This document shows, piece by piece, positions 25,314 through 35,844 of a stretch of DNA of 64,000 nt. The stretch covers positions 186,001-250,000 of the forward strand of contig JADKBV010000004.1 of assembly GCA_016714895.1 (NCBI GenBank), read 5' to 3'. Positions within the stretch are counted from its first letter, which is position 1, and every line of letters begins with the position of its first letter. The notes beneath the pieces were generated by a model. The model was not told the origin of the DNA, made no database searches, and saw only the letters and a program-made list of their open reading frames with translations. The translations under genes and the position numbers were made by a program. The stretch is from Saprospiraceae bacterium (GTDB taxonomy: Bacteria > Bacteroidota > Bacteroidia > Chitinophagales > Saprospiraceae).

Positions 25314-26387
25314 TCACATCTTATACACCAAAGCATTGATGTTCATACCGGCGCCGACAGAAGCGAGCATGATGACATCGCCATCTTCGACTTTCTGATG
25401 TTCTACTGTGCCTTGCAGGACCATGTCAAATAAGGTCGGAATGGTCGCCACGGAGCTGTTGCCCAACATGTGGATACTCATGGGCATGACGTGTTCCGGT
25501 GTAGGCACACCGTAGAGTTTGTAAAACCGGTGGATGATGGCTTCGTCCATTTTTTCGTTGGCCTGATGTAAAAATACTTTTTTCAGGTTTTTGATGTCGA
25601 CGGCAGAACTTTCCAACGCAAACTTCATCGCGACCGGTACATTTTTGAGCGCATATTCATAGATTTTCCTTCCATGCATTTTGATATACCGCACATCAGG
25701 ATCTTCGTTTTTATTGTAAGAATTGCCGAAAAATAAATAATAAACTTCATCCGTCGTATCAGAACGGGTGGCATGACTCAAAATCCCTCTTTTGACGTAC
25801 TCTTCTTTAGCTTCCAAAATACAAGCACCTGCTCCGTCAGAATAAATCATCGAATCCCGGTCGTGAGGATCAAGAACTCTGGACAGCGTTTCAGTGCCCA
25901 CCACCAATACCTTGCGCGCAATCCCTGCTTTGATAAATGCGTGTCCCTGTATGAGGCCTTCTACCCAACCCGGACAACCAAAAAGGATGTCGTAGGCTAC
26001 ACAATTCGGGTTTTTGATGCCCAGCCTGTGTTTGATTCTTGACGCCAGACTCGGCAATATATCGCTTTGAATGGCAGCCGACTTCACATCGCCAAAATTA
26101 TGAGCCACAATGACATAATCTATGGTTTCACGATCTGCACCGGCATTGACAATGGCTTTTTCCGCAGCAAAATATCCCAGATCAGAGGCATTTAATGTTG
26201 GTTCAGCATAACGTCTTTCCTCAATTCCGGTGATGCCCATAAATTTTTCAATCACTACGTCATTCGGATTTGACACCGGAGTACCGTCTTCATTCAAAAA
26301 CTGACTGTCCAGAAAGGCGCTGTTGGGTTTTCTGATTTCAGGAATATAACTTCCCATTCCGGTGATAAGGGTATTTTGTACGAGCAT
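25314..26387 (-). CDS. 3-oxoacyl-ACP synthase III family protein (FabH-like)
   Basis: This 357-residue thiolase-fold condensing enzyme has a visible catalytic triad: Cys138 in FGCPGW, His in FLHQANEKMD (~residue 275), and Asn in LGNSSVAT (~310). The C-terminal glycine-rich segment LASVGAGMNINALVYKM matches the family. It is slightly longer than E. coli FabH (about 317 residues), with a longer N-terminal segment around residues 25-45 that is typical of FabH-like paralogues rather than the fatty-acid housekeeping copy. Substrate unknown. It stands alone, divergent from the TonB-dependent receptor gene and convergent with the T9SS gene. Confidence 0.88.
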   Translation of the reverse strand: MLVQNTLITGMGSYIPEIRKPNSAFLDSQFLNEDGTPVSNPNDVVIEKFMGITGIEERRYAEPTLNASDLGYFAAEKAIVNAGADRETIDYVIVAHNFGDVKSAAIQSDILPSLASRIKHRLGIKNPNCVAYDILFGCPGWVEGLIQGHAFIKAGIARKVLVVGTETLSRVLDPHDRDSMIYSDGAGACILEAKEEYVKRGILSHATRSDTTDEVYYLFFGNSYNKNEDPDVRYIKMHGRKIYEYALKNVPVAMKFALESSAVDIKNLKKVFLHQANEKMDEAIIHRFYKLYGVPTPEHVMPMSIHMLGNSSVATIPTLFDMVLQGTVEHQKVEDGDVIMLASVGAGMNINALVYKM

Positions 26388-26627
26388 GTGAAGGTGTTGT
26401 GGTCAAATAATCGTTGAAATTACGTAATATTGTGACTTTATTATGATTCAATTGTTTTTTATCAATTGGTTGTGCAAAATTAACAATTATTTTACAGTAA
26501 TCCTATGTTACAACTTTGCCAAAAATCATTCTAAAAATATTTAAGATAACTTTAACAGTCAGTCTTTTATTTGTTGCAACAAATAAATTCCCTGGCCTGT
26601 TACCTTTCGTTTAAACCAAATTCCTGC

Positions 26628-29069
26628 ATGAAGCTTTTTATTTTCATCCTCTCCTTTTTTGTATTTTATACAGTCACTGCACAACCGGGTTCGGGTCAGA
26701 AGCCTCCACAGATCAAAGTGACCGGCATGGTGACAGATAAAGTCTCCGGACAACCATTGGAATTTGCTTCCATCACTTTACAACATGTAAGAAGATCCGA
26801 AATCATCACCGGAGGTCTCACAGATGCAAAAGGTCGTTTTGACATCGACATGATGGCAGGGGTGTACAACATCACGATTGAATTTCTTTCCTACGCAACC
26901 CTGACCATTCCCAACAAAGAATTAAAAAGCACTATGGATCTTGGATCGTTTGCCCTGGCTCCTGACGATCAGCTGCTCGACGAATTGACCATCAGAGCAG
27001 AACGTACAACAGTCGAAATGAAACTGGATAAAAGAGTCTACAATCTCGGCCAGGACCTGATGGTAAAAGGTGGGACAGCAAGTGATGTATTAGACAACGT
27101 TCCTTCCGTTGCTGTCGACGCTGAAGGAAATGTATCCCTAAGAGGCAACGAAAGTGTGCGCATCTTTATCGACGGAAGACCATCCAATGCTATCAATATC
27201 AATGATGCCCTCAAACTTATACCGGCAGAATCCCTGGAAAAAGTCGAAGTAATCACCAATCCTTCTGCCCGTTATGACGCCGAAGGAAGCAGCGGAATCA
27301 TCAACATTATCCTGAAAAAAGGAAAAGACACCGGCTTAAACGGAATTTTTACGGCTACCGCAGGATATCCGGAAAATACCACCCTAACGGGAAATCTCAA
27401 TTACAAAATGAAAAAAATCAATATTTTTACTTCTCAGGGATTCCGAAAGACAGCCAGTCCGGGTACTTTTCTGAATGAATCGAGATTTATTGACAGACAA
27501 ACAGGTGATACCCGAAACTACATCAACGAAAACAGAAGTTTTGAAAGAAACAATCTGGGCTACAATGGCAATCTGGGTTTTGATTGGTATGCCGGCCCTA
27601 AAACTACCTGGACAAACATGGTTATGTACCGTAATTCCGGTGAGAATGAATTGATTAATACACAATTGGATTATTTTGACAATAATGAGGTTTTTCAAAA
27701 TTCTCTATTCAGAATAAATGATGGAAGTGGCTTTGAAAACAATATAGAATTTGCTTCCAATTTCAGACATAATTTTAAAAAACAAGACCACAAACTGACT
27801 TTTGATATTTCTATTTCAAAAAGTATGGATGACGAACTATTTGATATTCAGGATATTACCAGAGAAAAAAATGATATTACCACCGATCAGTTTAATCAGA
27901 TGTATCAATTGGATTATGTTCAGCCTGTAGGCGAAAACAGCAGGTTTGAAGCAGGTTACAGGGGAAATTTTGTGGTTTCAGAAAGAGATTTTGTCTATGA
28001 AAAATTTCTGGACAACGATTGGGTAAATCAGACTGATTTTTCGAATGTTTTTGAATACCGGGAATTTGTTCATGCTTTTTATTCTCAATACGGCAGCAAA
28101 ATCAAAAAATTTAATTACCTCCTCGGCCTGAGATGGGAAGATTCAAACATTGACGTCAACCAATTTACAGCTAATGATTTAAACAATAAAAGATACAACA
28201 ACTTTTTCCCCAGTGCCTTCCTGAATTACGAATTTGATGAAAGTTTCGGCGTTTCTCTTTCCTACAGCCGCAGAGTACAAAGACCCAGAGGCAGACAATT
28301 GAATCCTTTTTCAGAAATCAGCAGCAACCTCAATATTTTCCGTGGAAATCCCGATCTCAACCCGGTATTTACCGATGCTATCGATTTTGGGCTGATTAAA
28401 AGATGGGAAATGGTCACCCTGAATGCCTCTGCATACTACAACGTTTCTACTGATGCCTTTCAGTTTGTGAGAAGACAGTCCGGTCTGACCCTTCCCGATG
28501 GATCTCCCGTTATTTTCACCGGCCCTGTCAATGCAGGTAACGAACAAAGAATCGGAGTTGAATTTACAGCCAATGTCAACCCAACCAAAAAACTTAGAAT
28601 CAACGGTAATATCAATTTTTTCCGACTTGAAAATACCGGGTCTTTTACCTACACCAGCCTTTCCGGTGAAAATCTGACCATTAATCTTGAAAATGAAGCT
28701 TTCACCTGGTCAGCAAGATTAAACGCTAAATATACGTTGCCTTTCAAAATCGATTGGCAAACAAACTTTTCTTATAATGCACCACAACAAACTGCTCAAG
28801 GCAGAAATATCGGGATAGCAGCCTTAAATCTTGCGTTTAGCAAAGATATTCTCAAAGATAAAGCAACAGTTAATATCAATATCAATGATGTTTTTAATTC
28901 GCGAAGGAGAATATTTGAAGCCAATATTCCGGATGTTTTATACTCTTACACAAATATGCAGTGGAGAGTCAGACAAATTACCTTTGGTTTTACTTACCGC
29001 TTTAACAGGAAAAAATCCGACAGAGACCAACAAAGACCACAAAGAGAAGAAATGGAGGGTATGATGTAG
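26628..29069 (+). CDS. TonB-dependent outer-membrane receptor family protein (OMP_b-brl_3 type)
   Basis: This is an 813-residue protein with the start set at ATG 26628 so that the signal peptide (LFIFILSFFVFYTVTAQ) is N-terminal. Residues ~30-115 form a carboxypeptidase-regulatory-like beta-sandwich (VTGMVTDKVSGQPLEFASI). A plug-like region follows (~120-230: GGTASDVLDNVPSVAVDAEG, VSLRGNESVRIFIDGRP, RYDAEGSSGIINIILKKG). The barrel occupies the remainder and ends in alternating strands with a charged tail (RDQQRPQREEMEGMM). No SusD partner lies next to it. Substrate is not predictable; this subgroup is widespread in Bacteroidota. Confidence 0.88.
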   Translation: MKLFIFILSFFVFYTVTAQPGSGQKPPQIKVTGMVTDKVSGQPLEFASITLQHVRRSEIITGGLTDAKGRFDIDMMAGVYNITIEFLSYATLTIPNKELKSTMDLGSFALAPDDQLLDELTIRAERTTVEMKLDKRVYNLGQDLMVKGGTASDVLDNVPSVAVDAEGNVSLRGNESVRIFIDGRPSNAININDALKLIPAESLEKVEVITNPSARYDAEGSSGIINIILKKGKDTGLNGIFTATAGYPENTTLTGNLNYKMKKINIFTSQGFRKTASPGTFLNESRFIDRQTGDTRNYINENRSFERNNLGYNGNLGFDWYAGPKTTWTNMVMYRNSGENELINTQLDYFDNNEVFQNSLFRINDGSGFENNIEFASNFRHNFKKQDHKLTFDISISKSMDDELFDIQDITREKNDITTDQFNQMYQLDYVQPVGENSRFEAGYRGNFVVSERDFVYEKFLDNDWVNQTDFSNVFEYREFVHAFYSQYGSKIKKFNYLLGLRWEDSNIDVNQFTANDLNNKRYNNFFPSAFLNYEFDESFGVSLSYSRRVQRPRGRQLNPFSEISSNLNIFRGNPDLNPVFTDAIDFGLIKRWEMVTLNASAYYNVSTDAFQFVRRQSGLTLPDGSPVIFTGPVNAGNEQRIGVEFTANVNPTKKLRINGNINFFRLENTGSFTYTSLSGENLTINLENEAFTWSARLNAKYTLPFKIDWQTNFSYNAPQQTAQGRNIGIAALNLAFSKDILKDKATVNININDVFNSRRRIFEANIPDVLYSYTNMQWRVRQITFGFTYRFNRKKSDRDQQRPQREEMEGMM

Positions 29070-29105
29070 CATAAAATTTTGGGATTTTCATTCGAAAATT
29101 TTAAA

Positions 29106-31973
29106 TCATGGTTTCCATTCCACACTTTCCACCCAATGAATCGCTTTTTTGCCGGAAAAGTCCTTTATCTGATGTCTGCAGCTGAATCCGTTTGCGACAA
29201 TCATGGTACTTTGTGAACATTGTCTAATCGCCGGCAAAAGAACGTTTTCACCTATGGTTTTTGATACCTCAAAGTGCTCTTTTTCATAACCAAAAGATCC
29301 TGCCATTCCGCAACATCCGGAATCCGGTTCCATTAGATGGATTTTTTCCGTTTGCTGATAAAATGTTGACATACCTTTGGTTCCGAAACTCGCTTTTTGA
29401 TGACAATGACCATGCAGGAGGATGTCTTTTGATTTTGCTTCCAACCTTCCGGTGATCCGGCCATTTGCCATCTCTTCAGCGATAAAAACATCTATAGCTT
29501 TAATGTTTTTTACCATCTGATTTGCCAAATGATCATCCTCGATCAAATCCGGCAAATCGTCTGTCAATGCTGAAGTACAAGATGGTTCACAAACCACAAC
29601 TGTCCATCCTTTTTCAAAATATGGTTTGAGTTTTTCAGCCAAAACACTGCCTTCTTTTTTGGCTTCTTTCAGAAAACCATTCGAAATTTTAGGTCTTTGA
29701 CAACAACCCACAGAAGCCAAAACCACTTCATATCCGCAATCATTCAACAAACGGATAGCTGCTTTGCCCACATTTGGTTCGTGATAATTGATATACGTGT
29801 CTGCAAATAATACCACTGTTTTGGAATATTTTTTTGTATCAGTCTGTTGATTAAACCAGTTTTCCAAAGTTTCTCCGGCATATTCAGGAAGTATGCGTCT
29901 TTGGTCAACCTTGATTACTTTTTCAGCCAGTTTTCTGAAAATCACATTTTTTTGCACAAAATTGATGACAGGAGCCTTCCATCCTGAAAAAGTTTTGGCA
30001 AAAAAGTGATTGTTGCGGATCATTTTTTCCCGTAAGGAAATATTGCCGTCATCATATTTTTTCTGAAGCACTTCGCTTTTCAGTTTTGCCATATCCACAT
30101 TGGACGGACATTCTGACTTACAGGCTTTGCAGGAAAGACACAAATCCATGACTTCGAGTACTTTCGGGTCTATCAAAGAATCAAAATCCATCTGTCCCGA
30201 AATCGCCATCCTGAGTGCATTGGCCCTTCCCCGGGTGCTGTCCTGTTCTTCAGATGTGGCTCTGAAACTCGGACACATCGTTCCTCCAAAATGGTTTCGA
30301 CAGGCACCCACACCGGAACAATTGTGGACCAAAGCTTCAAAAGAATGATCTTTCCGGTATTGATAGACAAAATTATTTTTTTTGTCCTCATAACCGGCTC
30401 CATACCTCAGGTGGGTATCCATAGGCGGAACATCTATGACAATACCGGGATTCATCAGGTGGTCGGGATCAAAAAGGGTTTTTACGTCTTTCAGACATTG
30501 ATAAATTTTTTCGCCAAAATATTCTCTGAGTTTATGTCCTCGGTTTCGTCCGTCACCATGTTCTCCGGACCACGATCCGCCGTATTTTTTAACCAATATA
30601 AAGACAGCATCCGATATTTTTTTCATCAAATCGATGTCCTCCTGCCGGGTCATGTCCAACGCCGGTCTGACATGGAGGACACCTACACTGGCATGAGCAT
30701 ATAATATGGTTTCTACCTTTTTTTTCTCACATAAATCCAAAACTTCTTCGATGTAATCTGCCAAATGTTCCAACGGAATAGCCATGTCTTCAATAAATGG
30801 TATAGGTTTACGTCCTTCAGGGTCACCCATGATGAGTCCGAGTCCGTTTTTCCTGAGTGACCAGGAATCCTCGAGTTCGTCATCGGTCTTTAAAATCGGA
30901 TAGGCATATGCCTTGCTGTTATTTTTAATCCATTCTGCAAACTGCTGGATCTTTTCTCCGAGCAAAGAGGCATTAAGGGTAAAAAATTCTACAGACAAGG
31001 TAGCTTTGGGTTGGCCGACAATCAATCGTTTGTGCAGCTCTTTGGTCATGTGGTTGTTCTGACTTTTTTCAAAAACATGATAGTCCAGCATTTCTATAGC
31101 TGCCGGTTCAAAAATGATCATGTTTTTAACTTCCCGGATGGCTTCAAGCCTGTCGTGATAATGTAATGTAAACGCTGCTCTGTGCTTAGGAATAGGTTCG
31201 AGATTGACAGTAGCTTCAAGGATGAGGCCGAGACTTCCTTCCGAACCGGAAAATATTTTGGCAAGATTCCATTGATCGGTATGAAGGTACTCATCCAGAG
31301 GATAACCTTGCACCCTGCGCAATACTTTGGGAAAACGGCTTTCTATTTCTGAAGCGTTGTCAAAAATGAGTTGCCTGAATTTTCGGTATATGTCTCCTTC
31401 CCGGGTGTTTTCCGATGCTTTGGTTTCCCACTCTTCCGGCGAACAATTATAAAGGGTCAATATCGTTCCGTCAGACAACAATACTTTCAGCGATTTGATG
31501 TGATCGATGGTTTTTCCGTACAAAATACTTTTGGTCCCCGACGAATTATTGGCAATCATACCACCTATGGTAGCCCTGCTAGTCGTAGCAGGATCAGGGG
31601 CAAAATGCAGACTGTATTTTTTTGCCTCCATATTCAACTGATCACGCACAACACCGGGCTGCACAATTGCTTCTTTTAACTCCGGTCGGATCTTTAAAAT
31701 CTTATTAAAATATTTGGTAAAATCGATGACAAGGGCTTCATTGGTCGTTTGACCTGCGAGACTGGTGGCACTTCCTCTGGGCAGAATGGGCACTTTAAAC
31801 TTATGTGCAAGAGATACGATTTTGATCAGGTCTTCTTCACAAGTCGGAATAGCCACCACAAGGGGTTTGACCTGATACAATGAAGCATCTGTGGCATACA
31901 ATGCCAGATCGAGTTCACTGCATTTTATTTCTGAGGTCTGTATTTTTTTTAATGCTTCAACAAAGGTATTCAT
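29106..31973 (-). CDS. FAD-linked oxidase / Fe-S (GlcD-GlpC-like, YdiJ-type) dehydrogenase
   Basis: This 955-residue flavoprotein has three modules. Residues ~35-500 are a PCMH-type FAD domain with an FAD-linked oxidase C-terminal part; the signatures are PILPRGSATSLAGQ and GGMIANNSSGTKSILYGKT. Residues ~560-660 carry iron-sulfur ligands, with NCSGVGACRNHFGGTMCP and the CLSCKACKSECPSNVD cluster. Residues ~720-940 hold CCG-type heterodisulfide-reductase motifs (GCCQRPKISNG, HGHCHQKA, SGCCGMAGSFGYEKEH). The order and length match E. coli YdiJ-like enzymes, which oxidise D-2-hydroxy acids such as D-2-hydroxyglutarate or D-lactate and pass electrons to a quinone or ferredoxin. The substrate here is not determined. 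Confidence 0.9.
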   Translation of the reverse strand: MNTFVEALKKIQTSEIKCSELDLALYATDASLYQVKPLVVAIPTCEEDLIKIVSLAHKFKVPILPRGSATSLAGQTTNEALVIDFTKYFNKILKIRPELKEAIVQPGVVRDQLNMEAKKYSLHFAPDPATTSRATIGGMIANNSSGTKSILYGKTIDHIKSLKVLLSDGTILTLYNCSPEEWETKASENTREGDIYRKFRQLIFDNASEIESRFPKVLRRVQGYPLDEYLHTDQWNLAKIFSGSEGSLGLILEATVNLEPIPKHRAAFTLHYHDRLEAIREVKNMIIFEPAAIEMLDYHVFEKSQNNHMTKELHKRLIVGQPKATLSVEFFTLNASLLGEKIQQFAEWIKNNSKAYAYPILKTDDELEDSWSLRKNGLGLIMGDPEGRKPIPFIEDMAIPLEHLADYIEEVLDLCEKKKVETILYAHASVGVLHVRPALDMTRQEDIDLMKKISDAVFILVKKYGGSWSGEHGDGRNRGHKLREYFGEKIYQCLKDVKTLFDPDHLMNPGIVIDVPPMDTHLRYGAGYEDKKNNFVYQYRKDHSFEALVHNCSGVGACRNHFGGTMCPSFRATSEEQDSTRGRANALRMAISGQMDFDSLIDPKVLEVMDLCLSCKACKSECPSNVDMAKLKSEVLQKKYDDGNISLREKMIRNNHFFAKTFSGWKAPVINFVQKNVIFRKLAEKVIKVDQRRILPEYAGETLENWFNQQTDTKKYSKTVVLFADTYINYHEPNVGKAAIRLLNDCGYEVVLASVGCCQRPKISNGFLKEAKKEGSVLAEKLKPYFEKGWTVVVCEPSCTSALTDDLPDLIEDDHLANQMVKNIKAIDVFIAEEMANGRITGRLEAKSKDILLHGHCHQKASFGTKGMSTFYQQTEKIHLMEPDSGCCGMAGSFGYEKEHFEVSKTIGENVLLPAIRQCSQSTMIVANGFSCRHQIKDFSGKKAIHWVESVEWKP

Positions 31974-31999
31974 GAAGGTCGAAAACGTTTTATATGTGC

Positions 32000-32007
32000 C
32001 AAAGGTA
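32000..32007 (-). promoter_or_regulatory. Candidate -7 element TACCTTTG for the FAD/Fe-S dehydrogenase gene
   Basis: This is a perfect TAnnTTTG match on the minus strand, 26 nt upstream of the start codon at 31973. A correctly spaced -33 TTG was not seen. Confidence 0.35.
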
Positions 32008-32165
32008 CTCTATTCTTTAGGTAAGGTGTCTCATGAAATCAACGAAAAATTCATCTTAAGAGAACAATTTTTGATGATTAAAAAACGGTTTGATGATTTT
32101 GTCAATGAGCACTGTTATATTTCATTCAGAAATTATCCCTGTTTTTATTCATTTGAATGGTTTGT

Positions 32166-34742
32166 CTATTCCTCTTGTCCCTTTTCTAAGGTTCCCGTTG
32201 AAATGGTTTTACCATAAAACAAGGCATTATTGAACGCTTTTTGCCCTGCCAACCAATAATTCCTAAATAAAAAAGGATCTAAAAAACAGATAATCCTGCC
32301 ATTTCCATAACCGTGAACAGTCACCGCAGCAGACCCGGGAATACTGGTTTTCAGGTGGCCGGGATGAAATCCTGAGATGTGATAATTCTGACTGTATTTT
32401 GCAGGAGAAGCATATACATTTGATGTTGGCTGATACAATAGAGTATCCGTTTTCATACTATAAGAAATACCTTGTTCAAACCCGAAAAAAACCGGATGTG
32501 AAATATCAATATCGATTGAAAAAATGGCGCCATTGATGGATTTTCCTGCATTATCTTTGTCAAATGAGCCGTAAATTCCGGATTTTTTTCCGGAATCTGT
32601 GGTTGTTTTAGTCTTTAAGGTCAGGATTTTTTGACCTGATAAAAATTTAGCTGCATTTCCAAACGCAATCAGGGTATTTCCCTGTTTAATCCAATCCCTG
32701 AGTTTATTTACATCTGATTCTGACATATCACCATAGTTCCCGGAAGGAAACACAAGGGTATTGTATTTATCCAATCTGAAATTCCCCCATTTCTGAATAT
32801 CCAGTAATGTCGCCGGTATTTGTAATTCCTTATCGGTATGAAACCAGATTTCTCCTGCTGAAGTGGGACTGAGACCATTGCCCGTCAAAATACCAACTTC
32901 CGGTTTTTGTAGTGGTTTAATCTCCGGATGTCCCAATGTTTGGGTTGATGTACCATTACCGGAATCAAGAGCATGGATCATCAAAGAAAATTTATTGGCC
33001 AGTTCTTCCATTTTTTCGGCAATGTATTCAACAGAATGTTTCTGATTAAACACGGTGATCACCAGACTACCTTTTGGAAATACAGCTTTTTTACCTGATG
33101 TTTCATAGGCTATATCCATAAAACTAACCTGAACCCTGATATCCTCTTGTAACAATCGGCATAATGCCTTGTGGACTTCCCATTGGTCTGAAGGAATAAT
33201 CCAGGCATAAACCTTTTCGGAATAATGGACCACCTCTCCTGCCATCTCAGGAATTTCGATTGTTTTGATTTGTTTTTCAACCTCTGTTTCTGACAAACTT
33301 TTGACCGTAAGTCCATAAGCACGACTCAACGTCCATCCTGAAATATCATAAAATGAACTGTCCGAAAAACTGGTTACATCTTCAAACATGGTTTTTGCTA
33401 TCAACGGTTTATTTTGTTTTAATGGCACTATATAACTTTTTCCTTTCGGAAAAAAATGATTTTCGATGGTTTTGTCCTTATCCAATCCATAAACCTCAAC
33501 ACCATGTTGGAAAAGTAATTTCAGAAAACGGTTTCTTTTTACATCATCTGTATCTGTAAAAATGTATCCTTTTATTTTTTGACCATCCAATTGTTTATAT
33601 ACTTCTTTCAGAAAATTTTTCCGGTAATTTAATAATGATGGTTTCAGGTCAACAATAGACCGGTAAGTAGCTAACGAAGTGGAGACCTGATTTTTTATGG
33701 TATATGGAAACGTAATTATTCCCCGGATACTGTTTTGGGCGTGACCTCTGGAACTGCCTTGCTCCAATAAAATGCCTATAGCTCCGATAGCATCGCTGTA
33801 TGTCGATCCTTTACCATAGTAATAATCATCAAAATTATATTTGGTATAGTACAAACTACCTATGGAATCAAAAGCCCGGGCATAATATTTTCCTATTTCT
33901 TCAGTAAGCAGAAAATTATTTTTGGGAGTATTCGGATTATTTTGTTCAGGAACACCGGGCTGAAAAAAAAAGGTATTGTTTGTTCCCATTTCATGATGAT
34001 CCGTCAAAACCGTTGGATTCCATTCCTGAAGAAAACGGATTCTACCCCTTGATTCGGGATGTACAAGCAATAACCAGTCCCGGTTCATATCCGACCAATA
34101 ATGATTGTACCTTCCTCCCGGCCAGGATTCAGAAAATTCAGAACTCTGAACGTCGGTTACAGGTTGGTTGCTTTTGAAACTATTCACCCATGTCGAAAAT
34201 CTTTGTGTTCCATCCGGATTGAGACAAGGATCCATCAATACAAAAACATGATCCAATATAGATTCAACCTCCTGAGATTGACCTGCTACAAGGTAATAAG
34301 CAGCAAGAACAGAAGCATGCATTCCTGAAAGTTCATTGCCATGTATGGAATATCCCTGATACAAAATCGCGGGCATTGACAGGTTAACTTCACCTTTTCC
34401 TAAGCTCAGATCCTGATGATAAGTTTGTATTTCTTTTTTGTTTTTCAGATGTTTTTCACTGGAAATCATCGCAACAAATAATGTGCGGTTTTCATGTGTC
34501 GTCCCATAGGCTACCAATTCAATTTTGTCAGACTTTGTGGCAAGTTTTTCAAAATATGTTTGCACTTTTTCCTGACTCAGATGCCATTCACCCACCTGAA
34601 ATCCAAAATACTGCTCCGGAGTAGGGATATTTTCGTCATATGGAATATCCGGAAGATAATATTGAAGTGACGGATATTGATGTTGACTATTAAGCTGTTG
34701 GACAATCAACAGAAATATTAAAATCCTCAGAAAAGAAGCCAT
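32166..34742 (-). CDS. M14 family zinc carboxypeptidase with C-terminal extension
   Basis: This is an 858-residue exported peptidase with the start at 34742 (MASFLRILIFLLIVQQLNSQ is the signal peptide). Residues ~60-380 are an M14 domain: YSIHGNELSG supplies the HxxE zinc ligands, MDPCLNPDGTQRF and NRDWLLL are substrate-site motifs, and TDHHEMGTNNTFFFQPG follows. A Glu near GILLEQGSSRGHAQ is the probable catalytic base. The remaining ~450 residues include a class I glutamine-amidotransferase-like segment (LRDWIKQGNTLIAFGNAAKF). The total length is about twice a minimal M14 peptidase but usual for this Bacteroidota subgroup. Role is probably peptide scavenging in the periplasm or outside the cell. 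Confidence 0.88.
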   Translation of the reverse strand: MASFLRILIFLLIVQQLNSQHQYPSLQYYLPDIPYDENIPTPEQYFGFQVGEWHLSQEKVQTYFEKLATKSDKIELVAYGTTHENRTLFVAMISSEKHLKNKKEIQTYHQDLSLGKGEVNLSMPAILYQGYSIHGNELSGMHASVLAAYYLVAGQSQEVESILDHVFVLMDPCLNPDGTQRFSTWVNSFKSNQPVTDVQSSEFSESWPGGRYNHYWSDMNRDWLLLVHPESRGRIRFLQEWNPTVLTDHHEMGTNNTFFFQPGVPEQNNPNTPKNNFLLTEEIGKYYARAFDSIGSLYYTKYNFDDYYYGKGSTYSDAIGAIGILLEQGSSRGHAQNSIRGIITFPYTIKNQVSTSLATYRSIVDLKPSLLNYRKNFLKEVYKQLDGQKIKGYIFTDTDDVKRNRFLKLLFQHGVEVYGLDKDKTIENHFFPKGKSYIVPLKQNKPLIAKTMFEDVTSFSDSSFYDISGWTLSRAYGLTVKSLSETEVEKQIKTIEIPEMAGEVVHYSEKVYAWIIPSDQWEVHKALCRLLQEDIRVQVSFMDIAYETSGKKAVFPKGSLVITVFNQKHSVEYIAEKMEELANKFSLMIHALDSGNGTSTQTLGHPEIKPLQKPEVGILTGNGLSPTSAGEIWFHTDKELQIPATLLDIQKWGNFRLDKYNTLVFPSGNYGDMSESDVNKLRDWIKQGNTLIAFGNAAKFLSGQKILTLKTKTTTDSGKKSGIYGSFDKDNAGKSINGAIFSIDIDISHPVFFGFEQGISYSMKTDTLLYQPTSNVYASPAKYSQNYHISGFHPGHLKTSIPGSAAVTVHGYGNGRIICFLDPFLFRNYWLAGQKAFNNALFYGKTISTGTLEKGQEE

Positions 34743-34785
34743 TGAATGTGTAATTGGTAACAAATTATTTGTAAAAATAATTCAT

Positions 34786-35838
34786 TTACCTCATACTCTC
34801 ATTAAATTTTTCAAGAACTTCCAATCCTGGAATCAATTCCTTTTCTGTCAATTGATGTAACGGCGTATCTGTTGTGTGTAATAATTCGTGCAATTCTTTG
34901 CTGTTTTTATCAAAATACAACAAACCTGTAAGCATTTCATGTTTTTCTTTGGCAAACATTAAAGCAGAAAGAACAGAAATTTTATTTTCAGGATCCCAGA
35001 CCGGTGACAGCTTGTGAAAATTGATTTGGGTGCCATCATGCATTTCAATCGGTGTGACCACACTATGATCATAGGAGACTGTTATTTCTTCTTTTATAGG
35101 TACAAAATCTACTTTCGACACTGCTTCGTTATGTTCTCTGACATAATCATAAGATTTAGTAGATCCCGGATTGTTGTTGAATGTAACACAAGGCGAAACC
35201 ACATTAATCAATGAAAATCCGGAATGAGACAAAGCTCCTTTGATCAGCGGAATTAATTGTTGTTTATCCCCGCTGAAACTCTGTGCCACATAAGTAGCTC
35301 CCAATTGGATGGCAAGCGCACACAAATCGATGCCCTCATAAGTATTGACATGACCGGACTTGGATACTGAACCATAATCTGCGGTTGCGGAATCCTGACC
35401 CTTTGTCAATCCATAACATCCGTTGTTCATCACAATATAAGTCATATTAACATTTCGTCGTACCGCATGAACAAATTGGCCCATTCCTATAGAAGCCGTA
35501 TCTCCGTCTCCGGATACCCCAAGATAAATCAATGACCGGTTGGCCAGATTAGCCCCTGTAGCAACGGATGGCATTCGACCGTGCACAGAATTAAACCCAT
35601 GGGAATTACTCAGATAATAAGCCGGGGTTTTGGAAGAACAACCGATGCCTGAAAGTTTGGCTACCCTGTGTGGTTCTACGTTGAGTTCAAAACAAGCTTC
35701 CACAATGGCTGCACTGATTGAATCGTGTCCGCATCCGGCGCATAAGGTTGAGATGACGCCTTCATAATATTTTTTAGTATATCCGACTTCATTTTTCGGA
35801 AGTCTGGGATGTGCAAATTTAGGTTTTATATAGGACAT
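34786..35838 (-). CDS. korB: 2-oxoacid:ferredoxin oxidoreductase beta subunit
   Basis: This 350-residue thiamine-diphosphate-binding subunit has LCAGCGHDS near the N-terminus, the TPP/Mg motif GVSGDGDTASIGMGQFVHAV, and MNNGCYGLTKGQDSATADYG. With the alpha/gamma subunit encoded 6 nt upstream it would catalyse CoA-dependent oxidative decarboxylation of a 2-oxoacid, most likely 2-oxoglutarate to succinyl-CoA, reducing ferredoxin. It is the last gene of a three-gene operon that begins with a GltD-like FAD/ferredoxin protein. The beta subunit looks intact although the alpha gene is frameshifted. Confidence 0.92.
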   Translation of the reverse strand: MSYIKPKFAHPRLPKNEVGYTKKYYEGVISTLCAGCGHDSISAAIVEACFELNVEPHRVAKLSGIGCSSKTPAYYLSNSHGFNSVHGRMPSVATGANLANRSLIYLGVSGDGDTASIGMGQFVHAVRRNVNMTYIVMNNGCYGLTKGQDSATADYGSVSKSGHVNTYEGIDLCALAIQLGATYVAQSFSGDKQQLIPLIKGALSHSGFSLINVVSPCVTFNNNPGSTKSYDYVREHNEAVSKVDFVPIKEEITVSYDHSVVTPIEMHDGTQINFHKLSPVWDPENKISVLSALMFAKEKHEMLTGLLYFDKNSKELHELLHTTDTPLHQLTEKELIPGLEVLEKFNESMR

Positions 35839-35844
35839 GACATT

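Noticed and set aside
31891..32217. 108-codon plus-strand frame across the gap between the dehydrogenase and M14 genes
   Set aside because: Most of it is antisense to the starts and ends of two strong genes; no protein-like features.
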